From positions 44,136 through 108,135 of the forward strand of contig CALEZI010000117.1 of assembly GCA_937928755.1 (NCBI GenBank): a stretch of DNA of 64,000 bases, read 5' to 3'. Source of the DNA: an uncultured Rhodanobacteraceae bacterium. Lineage in GTDB: Bacteria > Pseudomonadota > Gammaproteobacteria > Xanthomonadales > SZUA-5. The notes under the pieces were generated by a model. That model ran no database searches. It worked only from the letters and a program-made list of their open reading frames with translations, and was not told where the DNA came from. Each line of letters begins with the position of its first letter. Position 1 is the first letter of the stretch. The translations under genes and the position numbers were made by a program. This document shows positions 1 to 6,180 of the stretch, piece after piece.

Positions 1-575
1 TCGAAATCGGCCAGATACAGGAAACCGAAACCACCGATCCGGTGGTGCAGCGTCACTACCACGACATCGCCGCGTCGACTCAACGCTGCGCCGTCATACA
101 GCGGCTCGCTGACGGCCCCATGGCTGTAACCGCCACCGTGGAAGTAGACCAGCACGGGGCGCTTTGGCGTATCCTCCAGTCCCGCCGTCCACACGTTGAG
201 ACGCAAGCAGTCTTCGCTGATCGTCGCCGGATCGATCGCTGAGGTCTGTGGGCACGCCGGTCCGTACTCGACGGCATCGCGGATTCCGGTCCACGGCGGC
301 GCCGGCAGCGGCGCACGGAACCGACGGTTTGAGGTATCGGCGCCGTAGGGAATGCCCTTGAAGCTGTGGATGCCGTCCGATTCGACGCCGCGCAACAGTC
401 CGCTTCTCGTTTCCACCAATACGCTGCCAGCTTCTTCCGTGTGCAGGAGCGCGCTTGCGCGCGATGGCCTTTGAAGGCCCTCGCTCGCAGGTGGCGAATC
501 CTTCATGGACTCCCGCTCGCTGCCGCAAGCCGCGAGCACCCATACCACCAGCAACAACGACCGTCGAGACCTCAC
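1..575 (-). CDS. Carboxylesterase type B family lipoprotein (3' part beyond window)
   Basis: This is an alpha/beta-hydrolase of the carboxylesterase B family, which cleaves ester bonds; the substrate is unknown. The GTG start at 575 overlaps the TGA of the upstream gene as GTGA, so translation is probably coupled. The first 17 residues form a lipoprotein signal (arginines, a hydrophobic run, then VLAAC with Cys17), which suggests an exported, lipid-anchored enzyme. Family signatures are the F-KGIPYG block near residue 72, SEDCLRLNVW near 120, and the oxyanion-hole motif HGGGY at 146-150. The serine nucleophile region lies outside the window, so catalysis cannot be checked. Its neighbour resembles a pectin-side-chain acetylesterase, so polysaccharide ester hydrolysis is a reasonable guess but only an inference. 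Confidence 0.85.
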   Translation of the reverse strand, partial: MRSRRSLLLVVWVLAACGSERESMKDSPPASEGLQRPSRASALLHTEEAGSVLVETRSGLLRGVESDGIHSFKGIPYGADTSNRRFRAPLPAPPWTGIRDAVEYGPACPQTSAIDPATISEDCLRLNVWTAGLEDTPKRPVLVYFHGGGYSHGAVSEPLYDGAALSRRGDVVVVTLHHRIGGFGFLYLADF

Positions 576-1750
576 GGCGCCGGCGCCGCGGCCTTTGGCG
601 CCTGCGCGTACACGATCAGGATCGCCAGATCCTCACGACCCACTTGGCGCAGGCTGTGACTGGAACCATCGCGCGTCAGGATTGCCATCCCCGGTACCAC
701 CGCGTGCGCCTTGCCATCCAGCGTCAGCTCGCCGCGTCCGCTGAGCACGTAATAGACCTCATCCTTGCCATGCGCATGCAGACCAATCGACGCGCCCTGG
801 TGCAACACGCGCCGGCGCACTGCGAATCCGAAGCCCGGCGCGTCCTTGAAGAACGGCGACGCCACGGTGATGCCATCGCCTCCGTGGGGCGCGATCTGCA
901 CCTGCGCGATGCGCTCGGCGTGCTCGATCAAGGAGGGCAGCGGCTGGCCAGCGTGGCGCTGGCGCTGGTCGGCCGGCACGCCGCAATCCACGTCGCGCGT
1001 GGCAATCGATGCCGGCAACAACTTCTGCGCGATCAGATCGCCGACCACCAGACAGGCGACAGCGATGGCGCCACGATGGTGAAAATGGGTGTCATCGGCG
1101 AGCCCGACGACCGGGTCATGCAAAAAGTAGGCTTTCGACGCTTCCGGGCCGAGCGCTTCGATCCAGTCCATGCTGCGCTGCGCCAGATCGATCAATGCCA
1201 CCTTGTCCGCGGCGGCCACGTCGCGCACCGCCGCGGCGTATGCGCCGTGCGTGTCGACCGCACGGCCCTGTTCGTCAAAGGTTCCGCGCGCCACAGGCGT
1301 CAGCAGCACCGGCGTCGCTCCCGCAGCCCGTGCGGCACTGACGAATCGCCGCAGGCCAGCTGGAAAATCGACCGTGGCATCGGCGTAGCGCGCCGGATCC
1401 TCGGCCTTCTGATCGTTGTGGCCGAACTGAATCAGCAGCAGATCGCCGGCGCGCAGCTCCGCCATGGTGGTGTCGAAATGGCCGAGCGTCCGATAGTCGC
1501 GCGTGCTGCGCCCGGACACGGCACGATTGAGAATTTCGACGTCGTCGGTGACGAAACTGCCCAGCGCCTGACCCCAACCGGTACGCGGATAGCGCGCCTG
1601 CGGATACTCACTCGCCGTGGAATCGCCGACGATGACGATGCGCGGCGCGCCGTGGGCGTTGGCGGCGAGCGACAGACTCGCCACGACCAAGACGAGCGAC
1701 CGACCCGATCGAAGCAAGCGCTGCAGTCTACCCATCGTCAGCGTTGGCAT
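572..1750 (-). CDS. SGNH esterase (rhamnogalacturonan acetylesterase-like) with C-terminal cupin
   Basis: The N-terminal part is an SGNH/GDSL hydrolase of the rhamnogalacturonan acetylesterase (CE12) type. It has a GDSTAS nucleophile block with Ser near residue 44, the GHND block, and the DDTHF Asp/His block. Enzymes of this type remove acetyl groups from pectin backbones. From about residue 270 the chain continues as a beta-rich cupin domain (HAHGKDEVYYVLSGRGEL, then a G-MAILTRDGSSHS strand), which is not part of the usual enzyme. I chose the ATG at 1750, preceded by GGAG and followed by a hydrophobic signal segment, over upstream in-frame codons. The 3' end is coupled to the next esterase through GTGA. 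The esterase assignment is firm; the role of the cupin is unknown. Confidence 0.82.
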   Translation of the reverse strand: MPTLTMGRLQRLLRSGRSLVLVVASLSLAANAHGAPRIVIVGDSTASEYPQARYPRTGWGQALGSFVTDDVEILNRAVSGRSTRDYRTLGHFDTTMAELRAGDLLLIQFGHNDQKAEDPARYADATVDFPAGLRRFVSAARAAGATPVLLTPVARGTFDEQGRAVDTHGAYAAAVRDVAAADKVALIDLAQRSMDWIEALGPEASKAYFLHDPVVGLADDTHFHHRGAIAVACLVVGDLIAQKLLPASIATRDVDCGVPADQRQRHAGQPLPSLIEHAERIAQVQIAPHGGDGITVASPFFKDAPGFGFAVRRRVLHQGASIGLHAHGKDEVYYVLSGRGELTLDGKAHAVVPGMAILTRDGSSHSLRQVGREDLAILIVYAQAPKAAAPAP

Positions 1751-1829
1751 TTCCCTGCACTCTCCGTCCGAGCCTTCGGCACATTGTAGCGACAACCTGT
1801 CTACCGGTGTCATTCAATGGTGCGGACCT

Positions 1830-1892
1830 GTGGGAGCGACCTTGCGTCGCGCGCTCTCACTTTCAGCGCTCGCGACACAAGGTCGCTCCCAC
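1830..1892. repeat. REP-like hairpin (GTGGGAGCGACC type)
   Basis: Two 22-bp arms (1830-1851 and 1871-1892) are inverted copies with one mismatch and begin GTGGGAGCGACCTTG. The element lies in the 276-bp gap between the divergent genes at 572-1750 and 2027-2680. It resembles REP elements of Pseudomonas and Xanthomonadales, and three relatives occur at 2689, 15541 and 17210. Confidence 0.8.
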
Positions 1893-2026
1893 ATGGGCCA
1901 TTGCGCGAACAAGCGCCGCAGCAGGGATGACCGGACCACTCAAGGATCTCCAACCGCGACACCCGAGCGCCGTTGGTCGTGTCACCATATCCGCCCGTCC
2001 CGATCGCCTGCCGAAGGAATCACCCG

Positions 2027-2680
2027 ATGAATCCGACTGCAATTTCGCGCCGCCAGATGCTGCAAGGGAGCCTGGGCACCATTGCCCTGGTCGCCACCAG
2101 CCCACTGTTGTCCGAGACCCGTGGGGCAACGCCGTCGCAGACCGAGGGTCCGTTCTTCCCGACCCGCGACCAGGCCGACAAGGACATCGACATGACGCTG
2201 ATCGAGGGTCATGCCGAGCATGCCCTTGGCGAGGTGGTCGAGATCAGCGGCCAGGTGTTGGCCGAGGACGGCACGCCGATCGCCAATGCACTGGTGGACG
2301 TCTGGCAAGCCAACAGCCACGGCCGTTACGCGCATGAACGCGACACCAATACGGCGCCGCTGGACCCGAACTTCCAGGGTTGGGCGCAGTTCACGACGGA
2401 TGCGCAGGGCCGCTATCGGGTCAAGACGATCAAACCGGGTGCCTATCCGGTCGACAAGGGCTGGTCACGACCACCGCACATCCACTTCAAGGTGGCGCTG
2501 CGCGGCTATCACGAGCTGACCACGCAGATGTATTTCGCCGGCGACTCGCTGAACGACATAGACCGTTTGTTGCAGGCGTTGTCCGCCGATGAGCGCAGTC
2601 GCGTCGTCGTTGCCTTTTCAGCTGCAGCGGAGAAAAGCGCGCCGCACGGTCAGTTCGATCTGGTGCTGCGCAAAGTTTGA
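2027..2680 (+). CDS. Intradiol ring-cleavage dioxygenase, Tat-exported
   Basis: The protein (217 aa) belongs to the protocatechuate 3,4-dioxygenase/catechol dioxygenase family of non-haem Fe(III) enzymes. The ATG at 2027 has AAGGA seven bases upstream and gives a twin-arginine leader (SRRQMLQG) near residue 8. The mature part starts with TPSQTEGPFF, the usual family entry motif. The four iron ligands of the family have clear candidates: Tyr in GRYAH, Tyr in GAYPV, and both His in PHIHF. An exported intradiol dioxygenase is less common than the cytosolic pathway enzymes, and no protocatechuate pathway genes are nearby. The molybdenum hydroxylase genes downstream are convergent, so a shared pathway for aromatic or N-heterocyclic compounds is only a guess. 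Confidence 0.88.
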   Translation: MNPTAISRRQMLQGSLGTIALVATSPLLSETRGATPSQTEGPFFPTRDQADKDIDMTLIEGHAEHALGEVVEISGQVLAEDGTPIANALVDVWQANSHGRYAHERDTNTAPLDPNFQGWAQFTTDAQGRYRVKTIKPGAYPVDKGWSRPPHIHFKVALRGYHELTTQMYFAGDSLNDIDRLLQALSADERSRVVVAFSAAAEKSAPHGQFDLVLRKV

Positions 2681-2688
2681 CGCCCGCT

Positions 2689-2740
2689 GTGGGAGCGGGT
2701 TTATCCCGCGAAAGCTGTCGCGGAGTAAATCCGCTCCCAC
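2689..2740. repeat. REP-like hairpin (GTGGGAGCGGG type)
   Basis: Arms 2689-2711 and 2718-2740 start GTGGGAGCGGGTTTA and end with its near-perfect inverted copy, with a six-base loop. It begins nine bases after the dioxygenase stop codon and may also act as a transcript 3' end. It is closely related to the element at 17210-17280. Confidence 0.8.
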
Positions 2741-2786
2741 TTGAAAATCAAGGCCTTACGGCATATTCGAAAAGAGTCCGTGCCTT

Positions 2787-2893
2787 GTTCGCGCAACGAA
2801 CATCTTGAGGTAGGTCACCTTGGCCGCGTGGCGGCCTACGTGATAACGCCGACTGTCACGTAGTCTGCTGCGCAGACAACGTGACCTACTTTC
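2787..2893. repeat. Long hairpin repeat, GTAGGTCACGTTG family, copy 1
   Basis: Outer arms (about 2810-2822 and 2879-2890) are TAGGTCAC / GTGACCTA. Inner arms carry CTACGTGA / TCACGTAG and a CTGCGCAG palindrome. Similarity to the copy at 5810-5913 extends about 25 bases to the left (TTCGCGCAA-GAACA), so the repeated unit is larger than the hairpin. It lies between the convergent dioxygenase and molybdenum hydroxylase genes, where a bidirectional terminator function is possible. Confidence 0.75.
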
Positions 2894-2917
2894 AACATCA
2901 CCGGCTCGCAAAGATTC

Positions 2918-5242
2918 CTACGACCCCAGCGTCCACCTCTGCGCCGCAAACGGCATGCTGCGCAGACGTTTGCCGGTTGCCGCGAACAGCGCATTGGCGA
3001 GCGCCGGCGCTGCGGTTGGAATGCCCATCTCGCCGGCACCTGAGGGAGCACGCTCGCTGTCGATGATTTCGACTTCGACATCCGGTGCGGCGGCCAACTG
3101 CAGCAACGGATAGGTGTCGAAGTTGCCCTCGACGACGCGGCCCTTGTCGATGTGGATTTCGAGCGCTTGTGCGGTGCTGATGCCATCGATGGTGCCGCCC
3201 ATCATCTGGGCATCGATGCCCAGGCGATTGATTGGCCGGCCGACGTCGACCACGCAGACGCAGCGCTCGATCCGGTAGGCACCGCCCTCGCCCGCCGAGA
3301 CTTCCATGGCATGAGCGGCGTAACCGCCAAAAGTGAAGTGCGCGGCGATCCCCAGTCCGCGGCCTTTGGGCATTTCACGACCCCAACCGATGTTCTTCGC
3401 AGCGCGCCGCAGCACTTCACTCAAACGACCGGTCTCGAACATCGGGCCGCCGTGGCCGGAATACGGGATCTGCCGCGGCTTGCCGAGCAGTTCGAGCCGG
3501 AACGCCACTGGATCCTTTCCCGCAGCATGGGCGACTTCGTCGACGAAGCTCTGCACAGCAAACGCGTTGGCGGTGTGCGCGGGTGCGCGCCAGGAGCCGC
3601 GGGTCATGCCGGACTTCACGCCAAACCATTCCATGCGCAGGTTCGGCAGCAACGCGGCCGGAAAATCGTCCGGATACAGTTCCGCCGCCCACATCTGGTC
3701 CTCGGGCATGTTCGGCCGCCGGTAATACTTGCTGGCGCTCGCCAGCCGATGCGCCCATCCGGTGACCTGCTGATCCTGGTCGAGAGTCGCCAGCATATGG
3801 TGATGGCCAAACGGGCGGAAATAATCGTGGCGCAGATCGTCCTCGCGCGTCCACAACAGCCGGATCGGGCGCTTGCTCAACTGCGACAGCAACACGGCCT
3901 CGGCGACGAAGTCGTTGCTCAGGCGTCGACCAAAACCGCCGCCGACGCGGGTCATCTGCACCTCGATGTTGAAGCGGTCGACTCCGGTGATCTGGTTGGC
4001 CAAACGCGAGGCACCGGCCGGTTGCTGCATCGGGGCGATGATGCGCACGCGATCCGCCTCGACATGCACGCAGGCATTTTGCGGCTCCAGCGGGCAGTGC
4101 GACACGAACGGCACGCGATAGACCGCTTCGACCACCCGTGCGGCGCGATTGCGCGCGGCATCGAAGTCACCATCCTCGCGACAGCGAAAGCCCTTGCCCT
4201 TCAGCAACTCGGTGCACTGGGCGTCGAGCGCGGCGCTCGATTCGTCGCGCCAGGGTCCGTCGCTCCAGACGATCTTGAGTGCTGCGCGACCCTTCAGTGC
4301 CGACCACGTGTCATCGGCCAGCACCGCCACGCCGGGCGCCAGATTGGCGATGATCGGCTCGCCGGATTTCGGTCCGGGAAGGGCAAGAACCTCGCGCACG
4401 CCGGGGATTTTCAGCGCTGCGCTGGCGTCGAAGGACACCAGCTCGCCGTCGAAATTCGGACATCGCGCGACCACCGCGACCAGCGCATCGGGCATGCGCG
4501 CATCGATCCCGAACTGCGCCTTGCCAGTGACGATTTCGCGCAGCGCAACTTGCGGCTGGGCGCTGCCGATCAACCGGTAGTCCTTGGGCGCCTTGGTGGC
4601 CACATCTTCGGTCGGCCAGGCTGCCCGGGCGGCCGCGCCGATCAGTGCCGCATAGTTGACGCGTCGACCGTCGCTGTGAATCACCGCTCCGGATTCGGTA
4701 CGCAGATTGTCGACGGCGGCGTTCCAGTGCGACGCGGCCGCGTGCAGCAACACCCAGCGCACGCGCGCGCCGACCTGACGCAGATCGGTCCATGCGTCCG
4801 GAATCGAGGTGCTGCCGCCGGCACCCTGCGGGCCGTATTTCCAGGTCACGCCGGGTTCGGCGTCGATCCTGACGATGCCGAACGGCAACTGTTCGACCTT
4901 CACCTTCGACCAGTCGGCATCCATCTCCTCGGCGATGATCATCGGCAACGAGGTGTTGACGCCCTGCCCGATCTCCGGCGCGCGCGCACCGATATGCGTG
5001 GTGCCGTCCTGATCGATGCGGATGAACAGGCCGATTGCGTTCGTTTGTCGTGGGTCCAGACTTGTCTGGACGCTTGTCGCTTCCGCACGTAGCACTCGCG
5101 GCACCAGACTCGCCGAAATCAGCAGCGCGCCGGTCGCCGTCAGCGTGGCGCGGATGAAATCGCGGCGGGTCAGGCCGGCCTGCACCGCTGTACCCCCATC
5201 GAACAGCGCCGGGCCCCAGTCATCGCGATCGAGCCTGCTCAT
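2918..5242 (-). CDS. Molybdopterin-binding subunit of xanthine dehydrogenase-family hydroxylase (IorB-like)
   Basis: This is the large, molybdenum-cofactor subunit of a two-component hydroxylase that oxidises aldehydes or N-heterocycles (isoquinoline 1-oxidoreductase beta type). The ATG at 5242 follows GGGAGGG and overlaps the stop of the small-subunit gene (ATGA). A twin-arginine leader (TRRDF) near residue 25 followed by a hydrophobic stretch indicates folded export. Family marks are GGGFGRRLSNDF, the RGSWRAP block, QSFVDEVAH and a terminal GAGEMGIPTAAPALANA block with the conserved catalytic Glu. At 774 aa it has the IorB layout of duplicated Mo-binding domains. No FAD subunit is encoded nearby, so electrons probably leave through the Fe-S subunit to a cytochrome, as in other IorAB enzymes. 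The substrate cannot be read from sequence. Confidence 0.9.
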   Translation of the reverse strand: MSRLDRDDWGPALFDGGTAVQAGLTRRDFIRATLTATGALLISASLVPRVLRAEATSVQTSLDPRQTNAIGLFIRIDQDGTTHIGARAPEIGQGVNTSLPMIIAEEMDADWSKVKVEQLPFGIVRIDAEPGVTWKYGPQGAGGSTSIPDAWTDLRQVGARVRWVLLHAAASHWNAAVDNLRTESGAVIHSDGRRVNYAALIGAAARAAWPTEDVATKAPKDYRLIGSAQPQVALREIVTGKAQFGIDARMPDALVAVVARCPNFDGELVSFDASAALKIPGVREVLALPGPKSGEPIIANLAPGVAVLADDTWSALKGRAALKIVWSDGPWRDESSAALDAQCTELLKGKGFRCREDGDFDAARNRAARVVEAVYRVPFVSHCPLEPQNACVHVEADRVRIIAPMQQPAGASRLANQITGVDRFNIEVQMTRVGGGFGRRLSNDFVAEAVLLSQLSKRPIRLLWTREDDLRHDYFRPFGHHHMLATLDQDQQVTGWAHRLASASKYYRRPNMPEDQMWAAELYPDDFPAALLPNLRMEWFGVKSGMTRGSWRAPAHTANAFAVQSFVDEVAHAAGKDPVAFRLELLGKPRQIPYSGHGGPMFETGRLSEVLRRAAKNIGWGREMPKGRGLGIAAHFTFGGYAAHAMEVSAGEGGAYRIERCVCVVDVGRPINRLGIDAQMMGGTIDGISTAQALEIHIDKGRVVEGNFDTYPLLQLAAAPDVEVEIIDSERAPSGAGEMGIPTAAPALANALFAATGKRLRSMPFAAQRWTLGS

Positions 5243-5703
5243 GCGGACCCTCCCGACCGCGCCATCAGGGCAGCGCGCTTGATCGCCCGACGGATGCGCG
5301 GATAGGTGCCGCAGCGACAAAGGTTGGTCAGAGTATCGATGTCGGCGTCGGTCGGTTCAGGCTGGCGTTTCAGCAGGTCCACCGCCGCCATGATCTGGCC
5401 GGCCTGGCAATAGCCGCACTGAGGCACGTCCTCGGCGATCCACGCCTGCTGCACGACATGCAGCGAGTCGCCGGCAAGGCCCTCGATGGTCAGGACGTTT
5501 CGACTCTCGGCGGCGCTGATCGGAAAGCTGCATGAGCGCACGGCAGCGCCATCCACATGCACCGTACAGGCGCCGCACAGGCCGATTCCGCAACCGTACT
5601 TGCTGCCGGTCAGCCCGGCGTGATCACGCAGATACCACAGCAGCGGCATGCTGGCGTCGCCGTCGAAGGTCGCTTGCTTGCCGTTCAAGGTGAACCGGAT
5701 CAT
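5239..5703 (-). CDS. (2Fe-2S) subunit of the molybdenum hydroxylase (IorA-like)
   Basis: This 154-aa protein is the small electron-transfer subunit of the hydroxylase. The N-terminal plant-type [2Fe-2S] domain shows the cysteine set KYGCGIGLCGAC plus a later Cys. The C-terminal helical domain shows CGYCQAGQ and NLCRCGTYPRI, the ligands of the second [2Fe-2S] cluster nearest molybdenum. The start has GAGGG eight bases upstream. No export signal is visible, as expected if it is carried through Tat with the large subunit. The gene order small-then-large with ATGA coupling matches IorAB-like operons. Confidence 0.93.
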   Translation of the reverse strand: MIRFTLNGKQATFDGDASMPLLWYLRDHAGLTGSKYGCGIGLCGACTVHVDGAAVRSCSFPISAAESRNVLTIEGLAGDSLHVVQQAWIAEDVPQCGYCQAGQIMAAVDLLKRQPEPTDADIDTLTNLCRCGTYPRIRRAIKRAALMARSGGSA

Positions 5704-5809
5704 GGTCGGCCCTCGCGATGGCGAAGACCGATCGTAGCGCCGCCCGGTGGCGGGCGCACCGGTCGGAGGTCATGTGGGAGTCCCGGTCGCCCCTGTCGAT
5801 GCGCTTATT

Positions 5810-5913
5810 CGCGCAAAGAACACACGGAAGTAGGTCACGTTGCCTGCGCAGCAGGCTACGTGACGCTGTCCATTGTCACGTAGCCCGCTGCGCAGGCAAC
5901 GTGACCTACAAAT
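5810..5913. repeat. Long hairpin repeat, GTAGGTCACGTTG family, copy 2
   Basis: Arms 5830-5864 and 5875-5909 are inverted copies about 35 bases long with very few mismatches (GTAGGTCACGTTGCC ... GGCAACGTGACCTAC). Each arm also has an internal CTGCGCAG-type palindrome. With copy 1 at 2787-2893 it brackets the two hydroxylase genes. It is part of the 477-bp gene-free stretch 5704-6180, which otherwise holds the tandem-repeat hairpin at 5971-6080 and the terminator hairpin at 6141-6170. Confidence 0.8.
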
Positions 5914-5970
5914 AAATACTCTACAATCAAACGTTTAGAGGATGTTCTGTGAAAGGCGGAACAGCCAATA

Positions 5971-6080
5971 GTCCGCAAAGGACTCAAGGGACGCAAAGAA
6001 AGCACAATCGTGGATGCGTTCAGCCGGAGCGATTCCCGTTCAACACTTCCCTTTGCGTCCTGTGTGTCGTGCGGACAAAA
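5971..6080. repeat. Tandem-repeat-armed hairpin, GCAAAGGAC type, copy A
   Basis: The left arm (5971-6002) is a degenerate run of GCAAAGGAC-like 9-mers. The right arm (6047-6080) is the inverted version (CTTTGCGTCC...GCGGAC). They are separated by about 45 bp of unrelated sequence. Copies B (16356-16485) and C (31354-31475) have the same arms but different spacers. Confidence 0.75.
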
Positions 6081-6140
6081 AGAAGGGGAACGATATCGCC
6101 ACTGGTCGAGTTGGCGACGCGTTCCCCGGGTAGACACCCA

Positions 6141-6170
6141 GCGCGCGACTGGAACAATCCAGTCGCGCGC
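6141..6170 (-). terminator. Strong hairpin after the acylase gene
   Basis: A perfect 13-bp stem (6141-6153 with 6158-6170) and 4-base loop begins 11 bases past the acylase stop. No U-tract follows on the minus strand, so it may stabilise the 3' end or work with Rho rather than terminate on its own. Confidence 0.55.
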
Positions 6171-6180
6171 CGGGAAACGC

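Noticed and set aside
3152..5092. Long open frame on the plus strand opposite the molybdenum hydroxylase gene
   Set aside because: It is antisense to a gene with clear family motifs. Low-complexity His/Arg/Gly-rich sequence is typical of a GC-rich shadow frame.
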